From Deltaproteobacteria bacterium (lineage in GTDB: Bacteria; Myxococcota_A; UBA9042; DTJE01), in the NCBI GenBank assembly GCA_029555025.1, contig JAKPTZ010000002.1:1-55013 (forward strand): DNA of 55,013 nucleotides. The letters run 5' to 3'. Both the position numbers and the translations under genes were made by a program. The notes under the pieces were generated by a model, which worked only from the letters and a program-made list of their open reading frames with translations, was not told where the DNA came from and searched no databases. Numbering within the stretch: position 1 is the stretch's first letter; each line of letters starts with the position of its first letter. Positions 35,765 through 44,942 of this stretch are shown in pieces.

Positions 35765-37774
35765 ATGAAGGCAATCTGCCCGCATTGCAGGACCCCGCAC
35801 GCGGTCGTCGGCGTAAGGTGCACGACCGAAAGCTGCCAGGCTGCCGGTTATCATTCGATTCCGGCCGGCTGGATGAAGACGGCCGAGGAACACTTTGCAA
35901 GGAAGGGTGTCACGACAGATCCCCTTCTTGGCCGCATGCTTTCGAATGAGTACCTTCTTGCCGGTTACCTTGGCGAAGGCGGAATGGGGTCGGTTTATCT
36001 GGCGCTTCAGTATCCGCTTGAACGCGAAGTCGCAATCAAGACGGTCCTGAACCAGGCTTTCGGGGACGTCGCGCTGAAGCGTTTCATGCGTGAAGCGAAG
36101 TCGCTGGGCGATCTGGATCACCCGGGTATCGTGAAGCTGTTCCATTTTGGCATTGAAAAGCTTGAATTTTCAATGCCTTTCATGGTTATGGAGTACGTCC
36201 GTGGCGGGAAGTGGCTTGACCGGTTTTTCCAGTCCGAGCGCCAGGAAGGCCGTCCGGTTTCCCCGGAACTGGTCTGCCGGATGTTCGAGCAGGTTCTTGA
36301 AGCCCTGGATGCCGCGCATTCCATCAATATCGTTCACCGCGACATCAAGCCGGCCAATATCCTGGTGACCGGAAGCGGGATGGACGCCAGGGCCAAAATC
36401 CTGGACTTCGGGCTTGCCAAGCCGATTCACGAGGAAGCCAATTCCGACAACCTGACGAAGTCGCTGGAAACGATCGGGACACCGATGTACATGGCGCCGG
36501 AACAGGCGAAGTCGTCGTTGATGTCCCGCGTTGACGGAAGGACCGACCTGTACTCGGTCGGCGTGATGATGTTCCATGTCCTGACCGGCGTTCTGCCGTT
36601 CCGTGGCGGCACCCCGATTGAAATCCTGATGCAGAAGGCGGATCCGACCTATGACCCGCTTTCGTTGCCCCAGGCCGCGGATTTGTCGCCAGGTTTCCGC
36701 GATTTCTTCCGTCGAGTTCTTGCTTCGTCACCGACCAGGCGTCCCGAAACCGCAAAGAAGATGGCGGCCGAATTCAAGTACCTGATGACTTCGGATCAGA
36801 CGGTCACGACCATCCTGAACACGGGACCCCACGAGGCGGCAAGGCAGCGATTCGATTCGCCGCTTTATTACAACCGGCCCGACAGTTCGTCGTATTCGGA
36901 TTCATCCCATCCTTCCGACCGGAACGATCCGTCGATCGATCAGGGAACAAGGCGGCGGCGGGGTGGGGGCGGCACTGGCGACGGTTTGTGGAAGTGGCTC
37001 CTGTTTTCGGGGGTCGTCCTTTGCGCCGCCGCGATGGGGCTGCTGGTATATCTGCTGTTTGCGGGCGAGTCGGGAAGCGTCCCGACAGGTCCGGCCCCGG
37101 GCGTGATTGCCGGTGCCGTGACAGAGCAGGGCCAGCCGCCCGGTCAGGGCGCGTATCCGGCCGCCGGTCAGCAGGTTCAGAATCCCGTGGTGCCGCAGGG
37201 GCAGCCCGTCCAGAATCAGCAGGCCGGCGTGGTTCCCGCCCAGCCTGGCGGGGTGCCAGGGCAGCCGGCAACTTTGCAGGGTGCGCCTTTGCAGGGGGCG
37301 CCTTTGCAGCCGGTTCCGGGACAGGCGGTCGCCGTCGGGCAGCAGGCACCACAGGGGCAGGTGGCTGGCCAGCCCGGCATGATTGCCGATACGGCGGGCG
37401 CAGCCCCGGTGGATCCGCAGCCGACGCAGCCGACGGAAACCGCGGATCAGGCGGCCCAGGCCGATAGTCCGGCCCAGGCCGATAAGCCGGCCGAAACCGC
37501 CGAAAAGGTCGAACCGGTAAACGAATCGGAACTGGAACCGTTCGAGGTGGAGTTCAAGATTTTTCCCCCTCGGGCCGGCGTGTTCATGAACGGCAAGAAG
37601 ATTGGGACCGGCAGCTTCAAGAAGGTGCTGCGGGGGCTGGAGCCGGAATCAAAGGTTCGGGTCAGTGTCGATGGCGGGGAGGACTGCGAGCCGTCCTCCC
37701 GTTCGTATCAGGCGATTGACCTGTATAGTGCCGGGTTTGTCTCGATCAGGCTCGAGTGTCTTCGCGACAACTAG
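35765..37774 (+). CDS. Transmembrane Ser/Thr protein kinase with zinc ribbon and PEGA end
   Basis: A 669-residue eukaryotic-type kinase. The N-terminus has a short zinc ribbon (Cys5, Cys8, Cys19, Cys24). The kinase domain (about 62-345) is complete: GEGGMGSVY loop, VAIK Lys92, HRDIKPAN with Asp193, DFG with Asp214, and APEQAK. A basic stretch (TRRRRGGGG) and a membrane helix (about 411-433) follow, then a Gln/Pro/Gly-rich region of about 150 residues and a PEGA-like beta domain at the end (PPRAGVFMNGKKIGTG). The kinase thus sits in the cytoplasm and the PEGA end outside. The FHA protein encoded next is the obvious partner for phosphothreonine reading. Confidence 0.93.
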   Translation: MKAICPHCRTPHAVVGVRCTTESCQAAGYHSIPAGWMKTAEEHFARKGVTTDPLLGRMLSNEYLLAGYLGEGGMGSVYLALQYPLEREVAIKTVLNQAFGDVALKRFMREAKSLGDLDHPGIVKLFHFGIEKLEFSMPFMVMEYVRGGKWLDRFFQSERQEGRPVSPELVCRMFEQVLEALDAAHSINIVHRDIKPANILVTGSGMDARAKILDFGLAKPIHEEANSDNLTKSLETIGTPMYMAPEQAKSSLMSRVDGRTDLYSVGVMMFHVLTGVLPFRGGTPIEILMQKADPTYDPLSLPQAADLSPGFRDFFRRVLASSPTRRPETAKKMAAEFKYLMTSDQTVTTILNTGPHEAARQRFDSPLYYNRPDSSSYSDSSHPSDRNDPSIDQGTRRRRGGGGTGDGLWKWLLFSGVVLCAAAMGLLVYLLFAGESGSVPTGPAPGVIAGAVTEQGQPPGQGAYPAAGQQVQNPVVPQGQPVQNQQAGVVPAQPGGVPGQPATLQGAPLQGAPLQPVPGQAVAVGQQAPQGQVAGQPGMIADTAGAAPVDPQPTQPTETADQAAQADSPAQADKPAETAEKVEPVNESELEPFEVEFKIFPPRAGVFMNGKKIGTGSFKKVLRGLEPESKVRVSVDGGEDCEPSSRSYQAIDLYSAGFVSIRLECLRDN

Positions 37775-37845
37775 CTGTGACGGTTTCGTGGTCTTGCCGA
37801 ATTCGTCGGCTTCCCGAATGAACTGAGTTTCAGGCTTTTAACTTT

Positions 37846-38346
37846 ATGAATCCGATGGTTGCAAAACTGATCGTTCTCGCGCTGCTTCTGGCGGGATTGA
37901 TACTTGTGCTGGCGGCCATCCTGCGAAGGCGGCAGAGGGTGCTTTCCGTCGGCGGTTGCCAGGGGCAGGCAGGACGGTATCAACGCCAGTCCGATGTGTG
38001 GCGCCTTATTCCAACGTCAAAAAATCATTGGACCCGGCATGAAATCGTCCTGTCACGCGGCAACTACCGGGTCGGAAGGGCCCAGGGCAACGACATCGTT
38101 CTGGATTGCAGGTTCGTTTCCCGCGAGCACGCGGTCTTCCGGGTCGCATCCGGCTGGCTTGTGTTGCTTGGCAGCGAACTTCATTCACCGATTTTCGTGC
38201 GGTGTTCCGGGGCGTCGAAGTTCAGGAAGCTTGGCGCCAGCGAGGAGTTCCGCTTTGATACGGGGGACCTTCTTTCGTTCAATTCGCCCGACGGCGGCAT
38301 GGTTTTCCAGGTTGTTCCCGGCGGTCGTGAAGAAGGTCGATGGTAA
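37846..38346 (+). CDS. Membrane-anchored FHA-domain protein
   Basis: A 166-residue protein with one N-terminal membrane helix (about 6-26) followed by RRRQR, which places the rest in the cytoplasm. The FHA domain (about 65-160) shows the binding residues: YRVGR (Gly77, Arg78), then FVSREHAVF (Ser92, Arg93, His95), and a late DTGDLLSF strand. FHA domains bind phosphothreonine, so this protein should read marks made by the kinase encoded just upstream. It is followed after 51 bases by the caspase gene. There is no clear ribosome site before the ATG at 37846. Confidence 0.85.
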   Translation: MNPMVAKLIVLALLLAGLILVLAAILRRRQRVLSVGGCQGQAGRYQRQSDVWRLIPTSKNHWTRHEIVLSRGNYRVGRAQGNDIVLDCRFVSREHAVFRVASGWLVLLGSELHSPIFVRCSGASKFRKLGASEEFRFDTGDLLSFNSPDGGMVFQVVPGGREEGRW

Positions 38347-38397
38347 TGTGTATAATGGCGCATCCAATTTCGCCATTTCGTTTTCCGGAGGTTTGCG

Positions 38398-40509
38398 ATG
38401 ATTGACAACGGATGCAGGCTGGCTCGCATATTCGGTTCAGTGCTGATATTTGTGGCATCCGTCCTGACCATGGCGGCCGTTTCCGCATCGGCCGCGGAAT
38501 CATCGGTCGGGTGGCCCGACCTGACCAAGCCGGCAAGGACCGTGGGCGGCGGTCGTGACGACGTCGCACTGCTTATCGGAATCGAGGACTACGTCCTGGT
38601 CCCACGCGTCGAGGGCGCGCGCGAAAACGTCGAGTCCTGGTACCGCTGGATGCTTCAGTCCCGCGGAGTCCCGATCGGCAATATCCGCCTGGTGCTGGAT
38701 CAGGACGCGTCCGTCGAAGGCATGCGCAACGCCTTGCAGGAAGTCGTCGCCAAGGCGAATCCGGCCGGAACCCTGTGGATTGTGTTCGTCGGGCACGGTG
38801 CACCCAGTTCCGACGGACATGACGGCCTTCTTATCGGCATGGACGCCCGCCAGACGGTCGCAAGCCTTCAGGATCGATCGTTTTCCCGCAATGAACTGAT
38901 GCGGATTGCCCAGTCATCGTCCGCCGGTCAGGTTCGCATTATCATCGACGCATGCTTTTCCGGCCTGGGCACGTCCGGAAAGCCAATCGTCCAGGGCTTG
39001 CAGCCAATCGTCCTTGCCGCCGATTCCGCTGTGGCCGATCCCCGGTTCGTCGTAATGACCGCCGCCAAGGAAGATCAGTACGCCGGCCCGCTTCCCGGGG
39101 CGACGCGTCCGGCCTTCAGTTACCTGGTTCTTGGCGCCTTGCGCGGCTGGGCCGATTCGAATCTTGACGGCATGGTCACGGCCGCGGAAGCGCATGGTTA
39201 TGTCGAACAGGTCTTTTCGTCCATAATTCGTGACCGCAAACAGCAACCGACACTTGTGGGCGAAAAGGACTCGATGCTTTCACCGGCAACCGGCGAGCCG
39301 GCGCCCGATCTTGGCGAACTGATCCTGAAGCTGAACAAGGGCTTTGCCGTTGAGACCCAGCTTCCAACGGTTCCCAAGGTCAGTACCGTCCGCGCGCTGG
39401 ACGCCGACGCCCTTAAGTTCGACCTGAACGACGTTGAGAATCTTCAGGAATACGACCGCGTCATTCGCGCCGACAGAAGTGGCCTGACCCCGATGGAAAA
39501 GGCCCGCGCGTGGCGCGATCTGGCGATCAAGGCCCCGAAGTACGAAAAGCTTGCGATTTCCCGCGCCCAGGAATGGGAAAAGTACCAGGCGGAAATGGAT
39601 CAGGCCGAGCAGATTCGCCGCCAGCGCGCGGAAAGCCGTGATCGCGACTGGGAAAAGCTGCGCAAGGCGCTTCCGCTTGAAGTCGTACCTGAAGATGACA
39701 AGCGTCAGTGGGCCAAAATGTTCGTGGATGCCTATGGGACATCGCTTTCCGACAACCCGTACGCTTCGCTGCTTGCCCCGTACCTGCCGCGGGGAACCGT
39801 TCCTGTCCTGGTGGAATTCGCGATGCTCGGCGGCGGCGCCTTCTCGATGGGTTCCGTCAGCGGGATGCCGAACGAACGTCCGGTCAGGCGGATGAGTGTC
39901 GCGGATTTTGAATTGAGCGTCACGGAAGTCACCGTCGCCCAGTACAGGCGATGCGTGGAAATCGGCGTTTGTACTGAACCGGGGCCTGGTCGCGACTGCA
40001 ACTGGAACCGTGAGGGCGTCGATGACCATCCGATTAACTGCGTCGATTACGAACAGGCCACCGCTTTCGCGAAGTGGGCGGGTGGCCGCCTTCCGACCGA
40101 AGTCGAGTGGGAATACGCAGCCAAGAGCGGCGGCCAGGATTCCGCGTACCCGTGGGGCAACGATTCGGCGACCTGTCAGCGCGCCATCATGGACGATCCG
40201 GCAAGCGGTTCCGGCTGCGGAAAGGGGTCGACCCTTCCCGTGTGTTCCAAGCCGGCCGGTAATTCCGTCCAGGGCCTTTGCGACATGGCCGGCAACGTCC
40301 GCGAGTGGACCAGTTCCGAATACGTCCCGCCGGCGACCGAATCCACCCCCGGTTTCGACAGTTATGGCGATGCGACGGTGAAGATGGTCGTACGCGGCGG
40401 GTCGTGGTTCAACGGACCGAAGTTCGTGCGCGCGTCAAGTCGCGGTGGGGTGCTTCCCACCGAGCGATCGGTATATACCGGCTTCAGGGTTGCCAGGGAC
40501 GCGCCGTAG
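38398..40509 (+). CDS. Secreted caspase-like protease fused to a SUMF1 domain
   Basis: A 703-residue exported protein with GGAGG before the ATG. A signal peptide (VLIFVASVLTMAAVSASAA) leads to a C14 caspase/metacaspase domain (about 52-290). The catalytic His133 is in VFVGHGAPS and Cys186 in IIIDACFSG, both with their usual surroundings, so it should be active. A charged helical linker (about 355-450, rich in Glu and Arg) follows. The C-terminal SUMF1 domain (about 475-703) has GGGAFSMGS, SVTEVTVAQYRRC, RLPTEVEWEYAAKSG, CDMAGNVREW and VVRGGSW, but lacks the catalytic cysteines of formylglycine-generating enzymes. Export of a caspase is notable; most bacterial caspases in defence systems are cytoplasmic. 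Confidence 0.9.
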   Translation: MIDNGCRLARIFGSVLIFVASVLTMAAVSASAAESSVGWPDLTKPARTVGGGRDDVALLIGIEDYVLVPRVEGARENVESWYRWMLQSRGVPIGNIRLVLDQDASVEGMRNALQEVVAKANPAGTLWIVFVGHGAPSSDGHDGLLIGMDARQTVASLQDRSFSRNELMRIAQSSSAGQVRIIIDACFSGLGTSGKPIVQGLQPIVLAADSAVADPRFVVMTAAKEDQYAGPLPGATRPAFSYLVLGALRGWADSNLDGMVTAAEAHGYVEQVFSSIIRDRKQQPTLVGEKDSMLSPATGEPAPDLGELILKLNKGFAVETQLPTVPKVSTVRALDADALKFDLNDVENLQEYDRVIRADRSGLTPMEKARAWRDLAIKAPKYEKLAISRAQEWEKYQAEMDQAEQIRRQRAESRDRDWEKLRKALPLEVVPEDDKRQWAKMFVDAYGTSLSDNPYASLLAPYLPRGTVPVLVEFAMLGGGAFSMGSVSGMPNERPVRRMSVADFELSVTEVTVAQYRRCVEIGVCTEPGPGRDCNWNREGVDDHPINCVDYEQATAFAKWAGGRLPTEVEWEYAAKSGGQDSAYPWGNDSATCQRAIMDDPASGSGCGKGSTLPVCSKPAGNSVQGLCDMAGNVREWTSSEYVPPATESTPGFDSYGDATVKMVVRGGSWFNGPKFVRASSRGGVLPTERSVYTGFRVARDAP

Positions 40510-40538
40510 TCGCGCGGGTTTTGTGAAAAGGGGTATGA

Positions 40539-41486
40539 ATGAACCGTAACTTCACGACAGTTATTGCGGTCGTCTGTTCCGTGGCAACGATATCCGCGGT
40601 TGTCGGGTGTGCGTCCGGCCGCCCCGCGACGACGGTGACGAAGCCAGTTTCCCAGGCCCCCGAACTGCCCGCCCCGGTCGTCACCAAACTGCCGGATCGC
40701 GGCTGGGTGGATGTGCGGGTCAGCGTCATCGGAACCGACGCCGAATCCAAGGCGACCGTCGTTAACCGGGCCCTTGCCGCGGCCAGGCGCGAGGCGATTG
40801 AAAGCGTGGGCGGCGTTGCCGTGACTTCGGGCCTTATGTCGTTTAACAGTACCGGTGGCGCCGGCGACCAGGGGTTGGTCCAGTCAATCGATGTTAACCG
40901 CACGACCGCGCTGATCGTCGAGGAAAGGCGGGGGCCCGACAAGGTCGTACCTTTCCAGGGTGGTTTCAGGCTGGACGTGCAGTTGCAGGCCCGTGTCATC
41001 GATTTGCGGGAAGTCGCCGGGACCGGGTTCAAGCTGGATGTCGATCTGGGCGACCGCCGCTTTATCGACGGCGAGGACATCGCCATTTCAATCGCTTCGT
41101 CACGCGATGCCTGGATTTCGATTTTCAGCGTTTCCGACGAGGGCGTAAGCATGCTGGCGCCGAATTCGATCACCCCCAGGGTGGGCGTCGAGGCCGGCGT
41201 CAGGACCGTGTTTCCCGGACCGGAACTGACGTCGCGTGGCGTTCACATCCGCGCAAAGGTTCCGTCCGGCATGACCCAGGTGACTGAATCCATCCTGGTC
41301 ATCGCGGTCAGTTCACTGCGTCCGTCGCCGATGTGGCTTGATGATTCGAAGCTGACCAATCCGTATTCGGCCGGCAGCCAGGTCGGGCCCCTTGAAATCC
41401 TGTCCGCCGCATTGCTGCCGCTGGCCGAGTTGCCCCCGACCGACTGGACCATCACCCAGATTCCGTACCAGGTCATTGCCCACTGA
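40539..41486 (+). CDS. DUF4384 lipoprotein
   Basis: A 315-residue lipoprotein (signal ending in AVVGC, Cys24). The middle (about 55-160) resembles LPP20/FlgT-like modules that start with a strand and the helix VVNRALAAARREAIESVGG. The second half (about 165-275) matches DUF4384: RFIDGEDIAISIASSRDAWI, then FSVSDEGVSMLAPN. DUF4384 is often found with caspases, kinases and TPR proteins in bacteria, and its function is not known. It follows the caspase gene by 29 bases and closes the cluster. Its stop lies two bases before the stop of the opposing TPR gene. Confidence 0.8.
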   Translation: MNRNFTTVIAVVCSVATISAVVGCASGRPATTVTKPVSQAPELPAPVVTKLPDRGWVDVRVSVIGTDAESKATVVNRALAAARREAIESVGGVAVTSGLMSFNSTGGAGDQGLVQSIDVNRTTALIVEERRGPDKVVPFQGGFRLDVQLQARVIDLREVAGTGFKLDVDLGDRRFIDGEDIAISIASSRDAWISIFSVSDEGVSMLAPNSITPRVGVEAGVRTVFPGPELTSRGVHIRAKVPSGMTQVTESILVIAVSSLRPSPMWLDDSKLTNPYSAGSQVGPLEILSAALLPLAELPPTDWTITQIPYQVIAH

Positions 41487-41488
41487 AT

Positions 41489-42292
41489 TCAGTGAAGATC
41501 TTCCGTGTCGTGCTGATTCGCCGCGCTTGGCGCGCTGGGAGCATATCCGTCGGCGTATTCGAAATCACCGCCCAGGACCGCATCGATCTCAATCTCGATG
41601 TCGTCAATGTTGCGGGAAACGCGTTCGATGTTCCTTCGGAAGAACAGATATGGCGGGTTGGGGTTCTTTTCGTCGGGCTCGGCCCGGTAGAACGTTATCA
41701 AGGGCGAAAGGCCGGTTTCGGCGCAGAAGACGACCGACGGCAGTTCGTGCACGCTGAATTTGATTGCACGGCCCTTACCGGCCGGCACTTTCAGCTTCCC
41801 AATCACCTTCAGGACAAGCCTTTCGAAATCAACGGCCGTCGCGGTTCTGAACGGGATGATGAAGTGCTCGCCGTCGATCATGGCGGCCTGGGCGAATTCG
41901 TGCCTGGCCTGGACTTCATCGTTATCGAATTCAGCCAGGATGCCAATGCAGTAATGGGCTTCCGGGTTGGCCGGATCAAGCGCGATGGCGTGTTCCAGGT
42001 CGGCCCTGGCGGTCTCGAATTCGCACATCTCCAGCCGGCAGCGCGCCCTGGCGGACCACGCCTCGGACCAAACCGGCTCCAGCTCGATCACACGGTCAAA
42101 CATTTCGTATGCGAATTCGAAGTCCCCGACCTTCAGCGCCGCATCGCCCATCGTGGCGATGATTTCGGGTGAATCGGGATACGCCGAGTCCAGGCGGTTC
42201 AGTACGATCCACGCGTCCTCCAGAAGGTTCGCGTTCAGCATTTCCTGGGCCGCGTCAAGCTGGGCCTGCAACGAGTCGTTGTATCGTGCCAT
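41489..42292 (-). CDS. TPR protein with degenerate zincin-like domain
   Basis: A 267-residue cytoplasmic protein. Residues 1-135 are tetratricopeptide repeats (LLEDAWIVLNRLDSAYPDSP, DFEFAYEMFDRVIELEPVW, CEFETARADLEHAIALDP). The second half resembles the possible metallopeptidase family DUF1025: VDFERLVLKVIGKL, HELPSV, then PYLFFRRNIERVSRNIDDIE. In that family the last helix is followed by the zinc motif HExxH. Here the matching place reads IEIDAVLGGDFEYADG, so the metal site is absent and the domain is probably non-catalytic. It is transcribed towards the kinase/caspase cluster, ending two bases from it. Confidence 0.7.
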   Translation of the reverse strand: MARYNDSLQAQLDAAQEMLNANLLEDAWIVLNRLDSAYPDSPEIIATMGDAALKVGDFEFAYEMFDRVIELEPVWSEAWSARARCRLEMCEFETARADLEHAIALDPANPEAHYCIGILAEFDNDEVQARHEFAQAAMIDGEHFIIPFRTATAVDFERLVLKVIGKLKVPAGKGRAIKFSVHELPSVVFCAETGLSPLITFYRAEPDEKNPNPPYLFFRRNIERVSRNIDDIEIEIDAVLGGDFEYADGYAPSAPSAANQHDTEDLH

Positions 42293-42310
42293 TCGTGAAT
42301 ATCCATTGGA

Positions 42311-43603
42311 TCAGCCCAGGCGGGCCAGATCCCTTATAACCGTTTCAACCTGGGTGATAAGTCCGGTGTCCCCGAAAATCCGGATGCTGCGCCGCGGCCT
42401 GGCCTGGCGTTCGTACATGTCGCTGTACTGCTCGACCGGAAGTATCCTGGAAAGCCCGCCGGGCGTCACCTGGCGCACCCGAAGGGTCGGGGCGTCGCTT
42501 GTCCGCTGGCCACGGCTGAAGTACCTGGAAAAGGCCAGGTTGCTGTCCTGCACCATCACGCCTTCCGGCAATGCGGCCTCGATGCGCCCCTGCATCGACG
42601 CAAGGCGGTCGGCCTCGTCCCCCCACGCCTCGAAAATCAGCCTTGGCACGTCGTGATGGCAGATGCGTATCGCGTCCGGGTGATTCGATTTCCGCAGCTC
42701 CCCCATCAGCCACGCATCGTCGAAAGCGGCCAGGCCCTGAAGGGATGACGGCAGCCGCAGGCCGGTTGCGTCCAGGAATCGCGAAAGCAGCCGGTGGTAC
42801 GTCTGGGTCCGTGGGTGGCTGTAAACCATCAGGAACATGTGGTGCCTGGAAAGCAGGAAATCTTCCAGGGTGAAGACCGCGTTGGCTTCAAGCGTCATGA
42901 AGGCGCGGCCGTCCTCGACCGTTGCCCCGATGTGGGAAAGCAGCCAGTCCTTGTCGAACCGGCCGTACGCGACGCCGGTGAAGTAACTGTCGCGCAGCAG
43001 GTAGTCCATCCGGTCAACGTCCAGTTCGCCGGAAATCAGTTGCCGCAGCGCCGTCAGAACATTGACGCCGCCGAAGCAGAAGGGCGCGGCATCGACGTCC
43101 TCATCAACGGGACTCAGGACGGCCTCGACGTGTTCGGCAAGGACGCCGTTGTCCGCAAACCAATCCCGGACAAGCCCGCGGATGTCTGAATTAAGCAGCA
43201 GGTACCGGGTCAGGGTTTCATGGTCGGTGTGCCCGCAGCAGCATGCGTTTCCAATCTGGCGACCCGACAGATCCGGCAGCAGCCTTTCACCGGTATGCGA
43301 CATCGGCGGGTGGCCAAGGTCGTGAAGCAGCCCGGCCAGGCGCACCGTCTGGCGCAGGCGCGGCATCTCGACCGCCGGGACGAACTGGCCAAGATCCCGG
43401 GCCATCATGTCGAATGCAAGGCCCGCAAGGTGCATTGTCCCAAGCGAATGGATGTACCTGGTGTGCGTCGCCCCGGGGAACGTGTATTCGGAAAAGTCGA
43501 GTTGCCTGATGCCGCGCAGCCTTTCGAAAAGCGGGTGTGCGATCAGATCCATTTCCGCCTGGGACGTCGTTATCGGGCCATGAATGGGATCACGGATTTC
43601 CAT
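42311..43603 (-). CDS. HD-domain phosphohydrolase (SAMHD1/dGTPase-like)
   Basis: A 430-residue enzyme starting at the ATG at 43603 with GGAGG ten bases upstream. MEIRDPIHGPI is the usual beginning of this family. Metal ligands of the HD fold are present: THTRYIHSLGT (first His), AGLLHDLGH (His-Asp, about 94-95) and LDVDRMDYLLRD (last Asp). SHTGERLL follows the HD pair as in dNTP triphosphohydrolases. The usual role is hydrolysing dNTPs or related nucleotides in the cytoplasm. Lying between the TPR gene and the pyrimidine operon on the same strand, it may join nucleotide metabolism, though the substrate is unknown. Confidence 0.87.
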   Translation of the reverse strand: MEIRDPIHGPITTSQAEMDLIAHPLFERLRGIRQLDFSEYTFPGATHTRYIHSLGTMHLAGLAFDMMARDLGQFVPAVEMPRLRQTVRLAGLLHDLGHPPMSHTGERLLPDLSGRQIGNACCCGHTDHETLTRYLLLNSDIRGLVRDWFADNGVLAEHVEAVLSPVDEDVDAAPFCFGGVNVLTALRQLISGELDVDRMDYLLRDSYFTGVAYGRFDKDWLLSHIGATVEDGRAFMTLEANAVFTLEDFLLSRHHMFLMVYSHPRTQTYHRLLSRFLDATGLRLPSSLQGLAAFDDAWLMGELRKSNHPDAIRICHHDVPRLIFEAWGDEADRLASMQGRIEAALPEGVMVQDSNLAFSRYFSRGQRTSDAPTLRVRQVTPGGLSRILPVEQYSDMYERQARPRRSIRIFGDTGLITQVETVIRDLARLG

Positions 43604-43640
43604 GGGCCAGATACCTCCGGGGCAGGGGGGCCGAGCCGGG

Positions 43641-44942
43641 TCAAGCCGCAAAAGTCATGCGTCCGCGGCGGAAGGTCATGACGGGGCAACCCGCAAGGTC
43701 GGTTCCGTCAAACGGCGTGTTGACGCCCTGGGACACCAGTTCGGCGCCGCAGACCTTGCGCACGGCCTTGCGATCCAGAAGGACAAGGTCGGCCGGCATG
43801 CCGGCGGAAATCACGCCGCCGTCCAGGTGCATTATCTTCCTGGGGGCCGTCGCCAGTGCCCGGATAACCGTCGCGAACTTAAGCTCGCCGCGTTCGACCA
43901 GCGTGTTCAGCACGCCGAAGGTCAGCTCGATGCTGCTGGCGCCGACGGTGGCCAGGTCGAATTCGACTTCCTTGCCCTCGATGACGTGCGGGTCGTGGTC
44001 GGACACGACGATGTCGATCGTGCCGTCTTCCAGCGCGGCCAGCAGCGCCAGGCGGTCTTCCTCGGCGCGCAGTGGCGGCCATACCTTGGTCATCGCGTCG
44101 TAACCGGCGTTGGCGTCTTCGTTCAGGGCCAGGTTGTGTATCGACACGGACGCGGTGATGTTTATGCCGCGGGCGCGTGCATCGCGGATCAGGCGGACGC
44201 CGGCGGCGCTGCTGATTTTAACCAGGTGGGTCGGCGTGCCGGTCAGTTCCGCCAGGGCGATGTGGCGGGCGACCGCGATTTCCTCGGCCTGGACCGGGGT
44301 GCACTTCAGGCCGCGGGACGTGGACATGAAGCCTTCGTGACAGGGGCCTTCGGCAAGTGAAGGGTCCTCGTTCGTCAACATCACGACCAGCCCGAAGTTC
44401 CCGGCGTATTCCATGCAGCGGCGCAGGAATCCGGTCCGCTTCACGAACGTGTTGCCTTCGCCGACCAGGCGTGCGCCGGCCGCGGCCATTTCGCCGATTT
44501 CGGCCATGGTCTGGCCTTCCATGTTCATGGAAAGGGCGCCGATGGGGAATATATCGACCATGTTCGCGAATACGCCGCGTTCAAGCAGGAACCGGACGAC
44601 GTCGCTACGCTGGATGATCGGGTCGGTGTCCGGGCGCAGGCAGACTGCGGTGTAACCGCCCGATGCCGCGGCGCGTGAACCGGAAGCAACCGTTTCACGG
44701 TATTCGTAACCGGGCTCACAGAAATTGGCATACATATCGACGAACGACGGGGCCAGGGTAAATCCCTGACCGTCGATGTCGGTGATTTCGGCTCCGGCGG
44801 ACGGGGCAGGGGCCTGGCCCTTGCCGACGGCCGTGATGACGCCGTTTTCGAACTCGACCCAGCCGGGGAAGGCGTCGCCGCCGGTCGCTGGATCGAAAAT
44901 CTGACAATTCACAATACGCGTACGCATAACCGTCACCATCAT
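43641..44942 (-). CDS. Dihydroorotase homologue PyrC', probably inactive
   Basis: A 433-residue member of the dihydroorotase family. The overall course is conserved (FTLAPSFVDMY, SGSRAAASGGYTAV, VWPPLRAEED, DIVVSDHDPH), but zinc ligands are missing. The H-x-H pair that normally follows GF(I/V)D is Tyr71-Ala-Asn73. The HAED segment reads TNED. The later His in the xHxST strand is a Lys (HLVKISS). This is the state known for PyrC' of Pseudomonas, which does not act as a dihydroorotase but assembles with PyrB into the aspartate carbamoyltransferase. Gene order pyrR-pyrB-pyrC' is the same as there. Its ATG overlaps the pyrB stop. A working dihydroorotase should be encoded elsewhere. Confidence 0.85.
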   Translation of the reverse strand: MMVTVMRTRIVNCQIFDPATGGDAFPGWVEFENGVITAVGKGQAPAPSAGAEITDIDGQGFTLAPSFVDMYANFCEPGYEYRETVASGSRAAASGGYTAVCLRPDTDPIIQRSDVVRFLLERGVFANMVDIFPIGALSMNMEGQTMAEIGEMAAAGARLVGEGNTFVKRTGFLRRCMEYAGNFGLVVMLTNEDPSLAEGPCHEGFMSTSRGLKCTPVQAEEIAVARHIALAELTGTPTHLVKISSAAGVRLIRDARARGINITASVSIHNLALNEDANAGYDAMTKVWPPLRAEEDRLALLAALEDGTIDIVVSDHDPHVIEGKEVEFDLATVGASSIELTFGVLNTLVERGELKFATVIRALATAPRKIMHLDGGVISAGMPADLVLLDRKAVRKVCGAELVSQGVNTPFDGTDLAGCPVMTFRRGRMTFAA

